Positions 1 through 11,729 of a DNA stretch of 64,000 nucleotides are shown piece after piece. Position numbers and translations under genes: made by a program. The number at the start of each line of letters is the position of its first letter. Positions within the stretch are counted from its first letter, which is position 1. The notes under the pieces were generated by a model, which saw only the letters and a list, made by a program, of their open reading frames with translations, was not told the origin of the DNA and did not search any database. Source of the stretch: Amborella trichopoda (taxonomy: Eukaryota; Streptophyta; Magnoliopsida; Amborellales; Amborellaceae); NCBI RefSeq assembly GCF_000471905.2, contig NW_006499435.1, forward strand, positions 1,632,264 through 1,696,263, given 5' to 3'.

Positions 1-1268
1 AGTAAAGGGCAATGCCCCACTAGTTGAGGACAACCAGGTAATAATGCATCATTGCATCTTCACCTTTTTATGTGGATTTTTTTCTGGTATGTTAAGTGCC
101 TATCTGTTTGTTAAGGAGGATGTTAAAGCAACTCTAATTCATAGAGCTAGATTTTGTAAATATTCCTGATGCATTTGATCATGAAAACATGGCTAACAGG
201 CAAAACAACTTTAGGTAATTGTACCACTGTTTTTTTTTTTCCCTTGAAAAAAATGCAAAACAACTGAATGTTGCCCTCCAAATTGCATTAACTTTATTGC
301 AGGCAAACATTTTGGAATTATTTGCTCATAGTGCAATTTAAGAAGTAAATTTTTTTCTTTGAAAAAAAATGCAAAACAACTAAATGTTGGCCTCCAAATT
401 GCATTAACTTTATTTCAGACAAATATTTTGTAATTAATTGCTCATATTACAATTTAAGAAGTAATTTTGGTTTTCCAAGAGGACTTTCTGGCAATAAAGG
501 GGTGATCCTCCCCAAAGAAATGAATTTCTAAATGCGTAATCATCCTCTCGCTTTTTAACATGACTAATCAACTTCCTGTGAATCAATCTGGTTTCAAAAA
601 GAGAAAAAAGAAGCTGGTTCTTTCCATCGCATGGAGGTTAAATGATTATTTTCATGAGTGTCAAAATCTACTGTCGCTCCTGTTGCATACAACCTTATTA
701 TGAACCCACGTAGTTTATCTCAGATTTCTCCTTATTGCTTATTTCATTTGACCCAAAACAACAGATTATCAATTTATCATTAGTGATTTGATTATTCTTT
801 TTCTCCTGTTTCTTTTTGTGAGTGGTCCATCTATTTTTCTTTTGTTTCCTTGTTATCAAATTAATTTTGCAATGATTTTCTTCACTCTCCTATAGCTAAC
901 GACATAGTGCCTATTTCCCCCCCTCTTTCCTGCCTAAAAAGAATGCTGGTGCCACAACTGAGCTAGAGGGAAGTGGCAGTGGTGCTGAGCTGGAAGACTC
1001 TGCAGCCCCAATGGACACCGATGTGGGCGCAGTGGGTGCAACAAATAGTGGCGGTCCATCACCCGATGAGGCTCAAAAGCAGAGCCCAGATGATGAAGTG
1101 GGTCAAGAGGTGGTTCAACCGATACTTGATTCTGAGCCTGAGCCTGAGCTCGATGCTGAAGGCAAGCCCGAACAAATGCTTGAGCCTGAATTACCCAAAC
1201 CCGCCACTATAGATTTGCAGGATGGAGTTGAGGAGAGTCCTCAAGAGCCGATTGCTCCCTCTAATTAA
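1..1268 (+). CDS. 3' end of a gene with an acidic C-terminal tail (partial)
   Basis: Two exons are visible: 1-37, followed by a GT donor, and 942-1268, preceded by an AAAAAG acceptor and ending in TAA. Both are phase 0 and join in frame as ...APLVEDNQ|NAGATTELEG... The last 108 codons are low-complexity and acidic: Ser/Gly/Glu-rich, then PMDTDVG, then a run of Glu-Pro pairs (EPEPELD), ending APSN. I do not recognise the family; acidic tails like this occur on many nuclear and chaperone proteins. The gene starts outside the window. It converges on a ClpS gene, and a decayed copy of its last exon lies at about 10552-10690, so this stretch is part of a local duplication. The coding call is fairly sure because the frame is open, the splice phases agree and a paralogous copy exists; the function is unknown. 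Confidence 0.6.
236..467. repeat. 116 bp tandem duplication in an intron
   Basis: Two head-to-tail copies with a period of about 116 bp, each running from a poly-T/GAAAAAAATGCAAAACAAC start to a TTTAAGAAGTAA end. They lie in the last intron of the acidic-tail gene. Confidence 0.8.
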
Positions 1269-1849
1269 GGTTAGCTTCTCAGCACAAGAGTTTATTGCTC
1301 CTATTCAAAGGTGAACTTGCAAGAGGAATGAAAGGGAAGAGAAACTGTTTTAGGCATTCCAGGGTGGGAAAGAGAAAATTAAGAAAAACAGAGGTAACTG
1401 GAGTAAGGCACTTTAGGAATGGACCAAATTTTCGAAGTGCACACTATGTGGATCTTAATTTGTGTCGGAGCTGGACACCAAGTTCTATGAATGGTCCAGT
1501 TTTTATGATGGGATTATTTTCTGGATGGGGCTTGGGCATATTCCCACATTTGGATTTGAAAAGTATTGAGAGGTCTTCTTGCAGGGGCTTCTAGAAAACG
1601 TAATGGTTGGATTGTCCCTCAAGGAGTGGTAAGGTGCTATTGACTCAGTGGGGATCTGGTAAATGTTGTGAGATATTTTTTCATATAAATTATTGTGGAT
1701 TATTCAGAGAGTATTGCAAGTGACTTTATTTATTTTTTTTACTTTAAAATCTCAGTTCTTCTGGTTAATTATGTGGCACTGAGAAGTTTAATCTGGACAT
1801 GTGACGGGTGTTCCTCAAACTCCTATATTCTTTTTTAGAGTAAATTAAT
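1269..1849. other. 3' flank of the acidic-tail gene, no second gene seen
   Basis: Probable 3' UTR and downstream sequence. An open frame at 1295-1594 has no recognisable domain. Parts near 1270-1400 and 1750-1810 reappear, diverged, at about 10690-10870. Confidence 0.5.
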
Positions 1850-2174
1850 AGAATTTTGTATTAGGGATTTATATTTTATTAAAAATGTATTCCTATTATC
1901 CCCTAAAGTTAACTTGTGACCGTATCCTGCATCTATGAATTAGTTACCCAACTCTCTATAGCTAATCTACTAGCTACGGTTTTAACTAAAATATGAGTTT
2001 TTGTATTAATATTAAGTAAACTAATAATTAAAACAGTACAATGTATCATGAGGACAAGAAGTGTCGTCTCGTATATCCCTCATGTTTCCGGTAGCAACAA
2101 CCATCGATGCTTGATTTTTGAGCCTGAGCTTAATTGCTTATTTTTCCATTGGGAATTGGTTTTATATAAATTGG

Positions 2175-2373
2175 GTCTATTTACGTCTAGTATAAGGAGG
2201 TCATAATTACTTTCAACTATCCAATGTGAAATCTGATGGCTTCGATGTGTCATAAAATTTGAGAAAATTTCTTTTAGAATTTGAGTTTGATTAATGAAAT
2301 AAATGCAACTACCTAATTTCATGTCCAATAGTAAAGATTAATTGTGACTATTTATACTAAAAATAAATAATCT
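2175..2373. mobile_element. Foldback MITE, family 2 (about 195 bp)
   Basis: Terminal inverted repeats of about 35 bp (TATTTACGTCTAGTATAAGG at the left, the complement of TATACTAAAAATAAATAATC at the right) surround a central palindrome built on a TTTGAG motif. Related copies lie at 10966-11156, 27709-27889 and 40428-40622, with a fragment near 45186-45275. Confidence 0.6.
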
Positions 2374-2938
2374 TTTTATATATTTTTCCATTATACTATC
2401 TACTTTTCTCTCTCTCTCACATACGCACACATGCGCGTACGTAGGCTACAGAATGACTTTCTGAAATTGGTAATGTGCATTCCACCCTGTTTTAACAAAT
2501 GAACTATTTCTAGTTGCATCAGTCCCGTGTTTACATCTCCATATGTAATCATTTTCAATGCAGTCTAATTGTTTTGGAGTACAAAAAAATTTCATAGTCA
2601 TTGCACAAGGGGAGGCCACAAAAGATTTTCAAACCTGGGTACCAATGAAATAAAAAATACCAAACTGATGTCATATAGACCATTCATTATTCTCAGTTTA
2701 GATATCTACATTTTGTGCCGTCCATATAGTTTGAAACTACAGGGAAAAATAAATGAAACAAATAACAATAGTGTGAGAAACTAATCCTATCTAACCTGCC
2801 AAAAACAAATGTCTGAAAATAGATAGAAAAAAAATACAACAGTAAATGAGTTCTGCCTGATACTAGCTGCAAAATTATCTGTTTTCGCCTACTGCCTTTT
2901 TCAGCAAATATAGAATACTTCTTTCAAATGCAAGCTTT

Positions 2939-3018
2939 CTAAATCACATTACCATCCGGTTCAATGGCCGATCTCAATCCACTACAAATCCTCATCAGAG
3001 CGTAATGCTCGGCGTGCT
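2939..3018 (-). pseudogene. Stranded last exon of a ClpS gene
   Basis: Read on the minus strand this encodes HAEHYALMRICSGLRSAIEP followed by DGNVI and TAG, nearly the last exon of the intact ClpS gene at 11730-11810. The frame is still open, but the splice acceptor is replaced at the 5' edge and no other ClpS exon lies nearby. It is a by-product of the local segmental duplication. Substitutions such as QMM to LMR suggest relaxed constraint. Confidence 0.85.
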
Positions 3019-4151
3019 TGATATTGCATATTAATCAATAATTAATTAAACTTTTAACAATAAAATAATAGTACTAGTTAATTATCATCATTTTAATAAT
3101 AAAATTGTTGTAAATAATAAAATTATAATTTGGATAGACTTGTAATTACATAAGTAATTATTATATTAACTACATTATTAAATATTTTTTTATTATTAAA
3201 TTGGTATAATATAAAAGACCTGGTTTCTATGCGGCAAAACCTGCATATGTAGAAATACGGGCCTCTTAATAAATTTAATTTTGAGATGGATTTTAAGGCT
3301 TAATTTTTAAGGACATGTAATATCTATCATGGAGATCATGAATATGAAAAAATAAATAAAAGTCATATATTTCTCTTTATCCAATCGTCTCTTATGAATG
3401 GAGGGATAAGATTGCCCCAATCACAATGTCACGTCTCTACACGATTTTATTTTTAATTTTTTCTATAAACAGTTTTAACACCAAAATTTGGACGTTCAAT
3501 CCTCTATTAAACTCACACTAGTAAAAAATATAAAAAAAAATATTTTTAATAAAATAAAATGACCAAAATATCTCTGAAAGATTCAAAAGGTATTTTGGTC
3601 ACTATATTTTATCAAAAATTATTTTTAACATTTTTTATAAGTGCGCTCCAATGAGAAGATGACACGTACTAAATTTTATATTTAAAAAATTTGTAAAAAA
3701 AAACTAAAAATAAAATAATTTGAGGTGCCGGATCTAAAATCAAACGATAAATAGCTCTCTTGATCAAATTGAACGGTTGGATAGTAGAAAAAGCATAGAC
3801 CTTCTAAACTGCAGGGGAAGTATAAAAACCTCTCCCTCTTTTTTTTTAAGATGGATGCTATACACTTTCTAGACCGCCTATGTAGAAATGCGGTCGAGCC
3901 CGTATGAAACAATTTTTCTAATAGAAAATATAACTTCAAATAAAGGTAAGTAGATTTATATGGGATTGTCTACAAAGATACCATTTATCTTTTATACATG
4001 GATGTCACAATTATTTTCACTCAAATTAGATGATTTGGGGTGAGTCATGAAGTTGGAGAATTTTTTTTTGGAACTTTATGTCTATTCAATGACTTTTTTA
4101 CAACCACCTAGTTTGAAATTTTAAAAAAATAATAATTGTGATCTTCATGTA
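3019..4151. other. AT-rich spacer before the NLR pseudogenes
   Basis: AT-rich and probably TE-derived. One clear foldback (3516-3645) is present. No coding capacity was recognised, and no NLR coiled-coil region is present even though an NB-ARC begins at about 4152. Confidence 0.5.
3516..3645. repeat. Foldback inverted repeat (about 57 bp arms)
   Basis: Arms 3516-3572 and 3589-3645 are imperfect reverse complements. The inner parts match on GACCAAAATA and the outer parts are A-rich. A small foldback MITE is likely. Confidence 0.7.
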
Positions 4152-6130
4152 AAAAGAGATAAAAGATATGTTTGTGGAATGAGTGGCGTAGGAAAAAACA
4201 ACTCTCATGAAAAATATCAATAATCACTTCAGGAACTCCGTTAGTTATTTTGATATTGTGATATGGGTGACTGTGTCTGCCCATCCGGACCTCAAAAAAG
4301 TGAGGAGGATGATCTGGGAGAGGTTGGGTTTGCCTTATGGCGATGATCATACTGAGGATATGGAGAGCCATATATTGTTTGATATCCTAAAGAGGAAAGA
4401 GTTTCTGCTCATCTTAGATGACCTGTGGGACAGGGACAGGTTCGATATAAAAGAAATAGGAATTCCTCGACCAAAGAATGGGAGTAAGATTGCGATAACA
4501 ACACAAAATGGAGATGTATGCAGCGATATGGGGGCCGACTCCACAGTGGAGGTAAAGAAATTGTCAGAGGATGAATCATGGGAATTGTTCTGTGCGAAAG
4601 CAGGTCCTCATGTCGCCTCCCCAACAATAGAACCCTATGCCAGGCCTCTTCTCAAAAAGTGCGATGGCTTGCCTCTTGCCATCGTCGTCTCTGGAAGAAC
4701 CATGAGAGGTATACAATCAATAGGGGAATGGGAGTACGCAAAATGGGCACTGGGGCATTCTCCATCAGATATGGCAGGTATGAATGACGAGCTATTTCGC
4801 GTCTTGAAGTTTAGTTACGACAGGCTAGAAAATGCTTCCCCTTAAATCCTTGTTCTTGTACTGTGCTTTGTTACCTGAAGATTATTTAATAGGGGAATAT
4901 GAGCTTGTGAATTATTGTATAGAAAAAGGATTATTAGATGGGCGAGATAGTCTCAATGAGGCTCGTGAGAAGTGCTATGCAATGCTCGGAAGCCTTGAAA
5001 TTGCATGCATGGTAGAAAGTGGTGGTACTGAAGACACCATAAAAATGCATAATTCGATGCGCGAAATGGCCCTATGGATCACTTCTTCAGGGCAGGGGCA
5101 GGGGCACGGTCGATGCTTCCTAGGGAAGTCTGGCATTGGATTGAGGGAGGCACCTGTGTTTAGGAAATGGCAAGAGGAGGCAGAAAAAGTCTATCTGGTA
5201 GAAAACGATATAGAGGCTCTCCCTTTGTTGCCAGAGGAATGCGCAAGACTCGTCTCCTTGTCACTTCGAGGCAATAATCTCGTGAAGGAGATCCCACCAC
5301 ACCACTTCTTTGAAAGCATGAGTGCCCTTCGTGTACTCGATCTAAGCCTAACGAGTGTTACCCTCCTTGTCTCACTCGGTGAATCTCCGTGCGCTTCGTT
5401 TAAGCGGATGCTTGTATCTAGAAGAGTTGCCCCCAACAATAGGACAGCTTCCACAACTCCAATTGTTGGATCTATGAGGTTGCAATCGATTGGGAGAGCT
5501 ACCTGATGGGTTGAGGAAGTTGATCGATTTGATATTTCTCGATCTGTCTGAAACATCCCAACTATTCACATTCCCGAGGGGAGCTTTATCAAAGTTAAGG
5601 AAGTTGCAGGAGTTGAATACCATGAACAGTGGATTGACATTTCATGTGGGACATGATGCCACAGGGATAAACCTTGCTGAGTTGACGAACTTAAATGCCA
5701 CGAGCGTTTCAGTTGAAGGCGCGGCCACTTGGGACTGGCTCCAGGAGTGTGTTAAGACAGTAAATGACTTGAAATTAAGCGACTGCACCATCACAGAAGG
5801 TGCCTTAACCACCCTAGCCAGGGCCCCAAGCATGCGATGCCTGACCCTGCAAAGATGCAGGGATTGACAAGGGTCCCAACCAACGTCTCAAAGGGTCTTG
5901 AGCTAACAACATGTCAAGAGTTGGTGAGTGTGGTGACTGCAAAGGGGAGGGGGGCGTTCGAAAGATTAGAGGAGCTGCACCTCTATTCCCTGTCTGGGGT
6001 TGAGAGTTTATGCATTGGGGTGCCATGGAACACATGCTTTGGAAACCTGAAGACAATAAGTATAATGAGATGCCCCAGATTGCGGATACTATTCACACAC
6101 GGTATGCCCCAACTCTTCAAAGGCGCTTGA
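4152..6130 (+). pseudogene. CC-NBS-LRR (RPS2/RPS5-like) resistance pseudogene 1
   Basis: An ancestral non-TIR NLR of the RPS2/RPS5-like class, an intracellular pathogen sensor. Visible in order: P-loop GMSGVGK (4179-4196); FDIVIWVTVS; kinase-2 FLLILDDLWD, whose final Trp marks a non-TIR NLR; GSKIAITT (RNBS-B); CDGLPLAIV; the MHD box as MHN (IKMHNSMREMALWI); then LRRs to 6130. It is broken. An extra A in the P-loop A-run shifts the frame (frame 0 to 1). Further shifts fall near 4840 (C-run), 5370-5390 and 5865, and there is an in-frame TGA at 5475-5477. No coiled-coil domain precedes the P-loop, and the LRR tail stops early at GMPQLFKGA compared with pseudogene 2. Two shifts are in homopolymers and could be sequencing errors, but the missing ends and the stop argue for a real pseudogene. 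Confidence 0.88.
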
Positions 6131-6279
6131 AACCAAGCGTTATAACTAGTTTATCTTTTTCTTTTCCATTTTCTTTGTTGAATTGATGCAATGGATTGTC
6201 TTTTTTTTTGTTTTTGGTAATATTGTAAAAATTAGACTGGTTATTTTTACATTGGACGTGATAGTTCAAAAGACTGGTT

Positions 6280-6870
6280 ATTTTTACTTAATCAAAGTCA
6301 TTTTAATTCCCCTCTTATATAAATGAAGGAAAAAATTTATATAGGGCCGAGGCTCTAAACAATCAAATTAGAGCCCACCTCAAAAATTTCACTAGAAGAG
6401 GTTGTTTTGATGTTCAAATATCCTAAAATTGATCATCTCGACATCAAGATGGATGGACAACAGAAAAAATTAATAGGGTGTGATAGCAAACGTTGGCTGC
6501 ATGAATGTGATATCAATCACATTTCCTTATGTTTTAAGTGACTTCTATTTTTGACTTAATCAAAGTTTATCAAAGTTATTTTTAATTGTGTATTATATAA
6601 ATTAATGGGAGAGTTACCTGCCCCAAAATTAAAAGAAAAGATGGCATGGCTTCTCCGTTTCAAAATTTTTTAAGTGAATTCTATTTTTACTTAATCAAAG
6701 TCATTTTTAATTCCCTTTTATATAAATGAAGGAAAAAGTTTATATAGAGCCGAGGCTCTATAACAATCAAATTAGAGCCCACATCAAAATTTTTACTAGA
6801 AGAGGTTGTTTTGATGCCCAAGTATCCTAAATTTGATCATCTCGACATCAAGATGGATGGACAAAAGAAG
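6280..6870. repeat. About 410 bp tandem duplication carrying a MITE end
   Basis: A unit beginning with TTTTTACTTAATCAAAGTCA occurs at about 6275 and again at about 6685. Both copies run through a TATATAAATGAAGGAAAAA flank into the left end of the ~400 bp MITE. The first MITE copy (about 6331-6470) is truncated after a GACATCAAGATGGATGGACA core; the second continues to its right end at 7125. A third, weaker copy of the leader lies near 6545-6610. Confidence 0.7.
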
Positions 6871-7125
6871 AAAGTAGATTTCGAGTTTTAAAAATATTGC
6901 ATCTTGTAACGTAATTTTGCACCGTCAATTTTTAAGATTTTTAAGTTTTTATAGATCTGCTCGATCTACACTATTTTTGAAGCTTTAAATTTTATAATTA
7001 AAGATGAAAATATATTTTAAAGCTATCACAAAGATTTTCAGTATTGAAAACATACTTCTCGACACTAATTGAAAGTGCGCTTTACTTTGATTGTTTAGAG
7101 CCTCGGCTCAATACAAAACACACCC
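6731..7125. mobile_element. Mutator-like MITE, family 1
   Basis: Left end GGAAAAAGTTTATATAGAGC and a right end whose complement begins GGGTGTGTTTTGTATTGAGC; inside them both arms carry GAGCC-GAGGCTCTA and CAATCAAA. About 395 bp, with the family core ATCATCTCGACATCAAGATG near 6835. No convincing target duplication, perhaps because the left flank was itself tandemly duplicated. Its right end abuts NLR pseudogene 2. Confidence 0.75.
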
Positions 7126-7254
7126 TTGAATAAGTAAGTTGCAAGCGTGGCCAGTTGGACATGATCCGCAAGGGGCGGCTTTGGAAAGATGGAATTGCCT
7201 GTCTAGGTAGTTGCTTGCTGTTGCTTTTTTTAGAGTCATTAACGCGTGGACTCT

Positions 7255-9537
7255 AAAATTTCTGGTAAAATACGGAATGTTTCACTTAATATGGTGATAT
7301 TGGTTGATGTGTCTTCGGATCAAAGCTTATCAACTGTTCAACACGTGATTGGAGAACGGTTGGGCTTGAAGCTCTCAGGTACACGATTCAGACCGTGAGA
7401 GGGAAATTCTTAGGATGCGTTTTCTGCTGATCTTGGATGGTGTGTGGGACAAATTGAAAATTGAAGATGTGGGGATTCCTCTTCCAACAGATGAGAATGG
7501 TTGTAAAATTCTATTAACAGCACGAACATCAAGTTTGTGTAATGAAATGAGCGATTCCTCTTCCAACAGTTAAGAATGGTTGTAAAATTCTATTGACAGC
7601 ACGAACATCAAGTTTGGGCAATGAAATGAACGCCACCCACTCTACTCAGTTGAAGTGAAAACGTTGTCACCAGAAGAAGCATGGAGTCTGTTCGTTGATA
7701 AGCTCGGCCAATATATTTCACTTCCACCTATAGAATCCTATGCCAGAACTGTTCTCAACGAGTGCGAGGGATTGCCCTTGGCCATCATTGCTGTCACAGT
7801 AGCAGCGGCGAAGCATAAGACGTACAAGGATTGGGAGCGTGCTGCAAATGACTTGGAGCAGTCAGTCTCAAGTCTCAAAGGTATGGAGAAGAAAGTGTTT
7901 GGCATCCTCAACTATAATTATGATAAATTAGATGACAAAGCCCTGAAGCACTGCTTCTTGTATTGTGCTCTATATCCTCAACATTATTTACCAGGAGAAG
8001 AGGAACTTTTAAATTATTGTATCGAGGAAGGATTAGTAGGTAAGAATCTCAAAGATGCTCGTTCTATTTTCATGGGTCACCTTAAAACAACGGGCATGCT
8101 TGAAACTGGTGATCGTGAAAATACGGTCAGAATGCACGACATGATGCGTGAATTGGCCCTGTGGATCACATTCAATGGATCGCAGGATAACCCTATGTTC
8201 TTAGTGCACTCCCGTGCTGGATTAGTAATGGGACCAGATGCACAAAAAGTTTCCTTGATGGGGAATAACGTAGAGGCTTTACCTGAATTGAAAGCGTGCC
8301 CGAAGCTCCGCACTCTGTTTTAGAGTGCTTCAAGGCAATGATTCCCTGGATGAAGTCCCACGGAGAAATTTCTTTAAGCATATGACAGCTCTTCGTGTAC
8401 TCGATCTGAGTGGCACGAGGTTGGAAACCCTCATCAAACATCTTGTCACAACTGGTGGACCTCTGCATTCTTTGTAGAAGTGGATGCCGCTTCCTTAGAG
8501 GATTGCCTTCAGATTTGAGAAATCTCAAAAAACGCCAAATACTGGACCTTAGTGGGTGTGATGTGATCAAAGAGCTTCCCGTGGTTGTTGGGGAGTTGGC
8601 CAATTTGAGATGTGCTTCTGGTATCTACAGAATCCCACCTGAGATACTGTCCAAGTTGCGCATGTTGGAGCAGCTGGTTTTGATGGATAACAATCTGAAA
8701 TGGCACATTGGAGGGACTGGACAAGGGGGGGGAGGGGCGAGCACAAAAGAGTTGACACGGTTAAGCCACTTAACTTCTATTGACATTTCTTTAACAGATG
8801 TAGACATCTCCCACTGGCTTAAGTTGCTAGCTAGCAGGACAAGGGACAATGTAACGAATTATGCGTTAGATCTCTTAGAAGGGGCCATGAACCTGCAGCA
8901 TTTGTCGATCTTCTTGTGCACAGGTATGATACACGCCCCCACTCGTTGCTTGGAATCTCTTGGGATTGACAATTGTGGAGATTTGGAGCATTTGAAGGTT
9001 GGAACTCAGGCCAAAGAGGACGCGTTTCAAAGGCTCGCAGTGTTGCACCTCTCTCTGTTGCCTAATCTAAAAAGAGTTTGTACAGGTGTGCGACCAAGTA
9101 GGTGCTTTGGAGTTCTGAGGACGATAGATATAGAGAAGTGCCCAGAATTGCAGATTCTCTTCACAAAGGGCATTGCGCAAAACCTTGTGAGTTTGGAAGA
9201 AATAAAAGTCTTAAATTGCGAGGGAATGGAGGAGATGATAGAGGATAAGGAGATTGGAGATTGGAGTTCATGTCATCCCAAAACTGAGGAGAATACTGCT
9301 ATTCAGCCTGCCTGAACTGACTGCGATATGCCACCATGTCTTGAACTTGCCATCCTTGGAAGAGGTAAACATATGGGAATGCCCAAAGCTAAAGAAGCTC
9401 CCTCTTGGTGTTCGTAACCCAAATGAGCTGCTGAAGATTGAAGTAGAGAGACAGTGGTGGCAAGTTTTGGAGTGGAAAGATCATAACATCATGTTTCTTC
9501 TCAAATCGAACTTTGTCAAGTTCAAAACTGAACAGTA
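7255..9537 (+). pseudogene. CC-NBS-LRR resistance pseudogene 2
   Basis: A second RPS2/RPS5-like NLR, in the same orientation as the first. It begins inside NB-ARC after the P-loop (...NMVILVDVSSDQS), then kinase-2 FLLILDGVWD, GCKILLTART (RNBS-B), CEGLPLAII, FLYCALYPQHY, the MHD box VRMHDMMRELALWI, and LRRs ending ...FKTEQ with TAG at 9537. P-loop and coiled coil are absent; a MITE end lies about 130 bp upstream. Lesions: a frameshift near 7378, a 79 bp tandem duplication in the RNBS-B region, an in-frame TAG at 8321-8323 after LRTLF, a shift near 8410-8450, and another near 9255. The final segment (LEEVNIWECPKLKKLPLG, then a WWQVLEW block) is typical of the C-terminus of this class. The longest intact piece is 7655-8323. 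Confidence 0.88.
7474..7631 (+). repeat. 79 bp tandem duplication inside NB-ARC
   Basis: Copies 7474-7552 and 7553-7631 both start GATTCCTCTTCCAACAG and differ at a handful of positions. A 79 bp unit is not a multiple of three, so this duplication alone breaks the frame. Confidence 0.92.
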
Positions 9538-10304
9538 GTGGGGCTTGGATCACCAGGTAATTTGCTGAGTGATGGCAATGACTCCAAGGCTCGTAACCTC
9601 TTTCTTCTTCATTTTAATTTCATGGGGGTGATTGCATTCTAATCTACCGTTTGCATGGGAAATGCATCTTCAACTGTTCTCCTTGAAAATGGCCGGTTTA
9701 GGTCGCACTTACCAGACCTTGTATGGTAAATGCAACCCATGTTTCGTTTCTACGAATTGAACTACTTTATGGTCCTTGCTTTTTTTTCCCAAACCGCTGG
9801 CACTCAGGTATATTTCAAAGTTTCAGTTTAGTCGCCGGTGTTTTCTTGTTACCTAGTTTGCCTTGTTTCTTATCTGATCTTAATTTGCCCACAGTTCTTT
9901 TGATCAACATTCAAATAGCCCATCAATAGACACATCAAGATGAGTTTTGAAATTGATCAAATTCACCTCAGGTAAAATGTTATATAGTTCAAATGCGAGA
10001 TGTATTTTCATAAACTTTCCAATAATAAATCTTAAATTAACCATTTGTGCTTATAGTATCACTTTACATTAAAATGCCATTTTTTAATTCTAACAATTGT
10101 TTCTAACTCACAATATAATAATTAAAATTAGAATTTAACAAAGTCTAAAATTAGTATTTCCACCAATAGCTCTCTCTTTAACTATATCTATTTTTTGCAA
10201 TTGCAATATCATTCTATCTCTTTCTAGACACATCTTTTCCATCTCTAATCATGTCCATATTTCTTCCTTACAATAAATTGATAGAACTGTGTTCTGGATA
10301 TATC
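9538..10304. other. NLR 3' flank, no gene seen
   Basis: Likely former 3' UTR, then AT-rich sequence. The short frame at 9723-9929 has no recognisable features. Confidence 0.5.
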
Positions 10305-10551
10305 TTATTAAAAATGTATTCCTATAATATTCTAAAGCAACTTGTGACCATATCCTACATCCATGAATTAGGCGCCCAACCATATATAGCTAATCTACTT
10401 GCTACGATTTTAATTAAAATATAGATTTTTGCAGTAATATTAAGTAAACTACTATTTAAAACAGTGCAATGCGACATTTATGAGGACAGCATGTGCCGTC
10501 TCACATATCCCTCATGTTTCCGGTAGCAGCAACCACCAATGCTTGATTTTT

Positions 10552-10690
10552 AGCCTGAGCTTAAGCTCTACGCTGAAGCCAAGCACGAACAAATGCCCAA
10601 CCCTAGATTTCCCAAACCCACCACCAAAGGTTTGAAGAATGGAGTTGAAGAGAGTGCTCATGGGCCTATTACTCCCTCTACTGAGGGTTA
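10552..10690 (+). pseudogene. Fragment of the acidic-tail gene's last exon
   Basis: Matches about 1141-1273 with substitutions and small indels, keeping recognisable GAACAAATGC, GGAGTTGA-GAGAG and GGTTAGCTTCTCA stretches. It lacks upstream exons and is out of context, so it is a pseudogene fragment. Confidence 0.8.
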
Positions 10691-10965
10691 GCTTCTCACA
10701 AGCATGTATTAGGCTTTACTTGAGGTGAGCCTGAAAGTAGAGGGATTAAAAGGGGGCATTTGAGGGCAAGAGGAGCAAAATCAGAACAGAGGTAACAAGA
10801 ACATGACAGTTCAAATTTCAGGTTCTTCTGGATAATAATTTGTCGATGAAAAATCATAGTTTTAATCTACATATGTGACAAATGTACTCTTTAACTTAAA
10901 ATGAGAGCTGGTTAATTGCTTATTCTCTCATTGGGAATTGGCGTTGTATACAATCAGTTCATTTA

Positions 10966-11156
10966 CGTCTAGTACAAGGAGGTCACGATTACTTACAACC
11001 ATTCAAAGTAAAATCTGATAGTTCAGGTGTGCCACAAAGTTCAAAAAAATTTATTTTGAACTTTGAGCTTGGTTAATGAAGCAAATGCAACCACCCAATT
11101 TCACGTCCAATGGTGAAGATTAATTGTAACCACCTTATACTAAAAGTAAATGATCT
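10966..11156. mobile_element. Foldback MITE, family 2
   Basis: Copy of the 2175-2373 element within duplication copy 2. Ends GTTCATTTACGTCTAGTACA and the complement of AGTAAATGATC; the centre carries an AAAGTTCAAAA / TTTTGAACTTT palindrome. Confidence 0.6.
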
Positions 11157-11729
11157 CTTTGTATACTTTTCCATCGTACTATCTACTTCTGTGTGTGTGT
11201 GTGTGACATACACACACATGCACACGCGCACACAGGCTATGGAATGACTATGTACTGAATTTGATAATGTGCCTTCCACTCAGTCTTAACAAATGAACTA
11301 TTTCTAGTTACATCAGTCCCCTGTTTACATCCCCATATATAAACATTTTCAATGCAGTCTAATTATTTTGGAATACAAAAAAATTCATAGTCATTGCAAA
11401 ATGGGAAGCCATAAAACGTTTTCAAACCTGAGTGCCATTAAAACCCAAAATACCAAACTAATGTCATATAACCATTCACTATTCTCAATTTAGACATCTA
11501 CATTTGGTGCCGCCCCTATGGATTGAAACTACAGGGAAAAATAAATGAAACAAATAACAACAGTAAGAGAAACTAATCTTGTCTAACCTACCAGAAACAA
11601 ATATCTGAAAATTGATATAAAAGAATACAACAGTAAATGAGTTCTGCCTGATACTAGCTGCAAAATTATCTGCTTTCTCCTGCTGCCTTTTTGAGCAAAT
11701 ATAGAATACTTCTTTCAAATGCAAGCTTT

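Larger units (their letters stand above)
1850..3018. repeat. Segmental duplication, copy 1
   Basis: Sequence from about 1850 to 2120 matches 10305-10550, and sequence from about 2128 to 3018 matches about 10915-11815, at an estimated 80-90 percent by eye. The copy ends inside the last exon of a ClpS gene at 3018. The two halves are contiguous here but separated in copy 2, where a fragment of the acidic-tail gene lies between them. Together the copies bracket the NLR pseudogene block. Confidence 0.8.

Noticed and set aside
1295..1594. 99-codon frame after the acidic-tail gene
   Set aside because: No family resemblance and the matching region in the second duplication copy is not open; treated as 3' flank.
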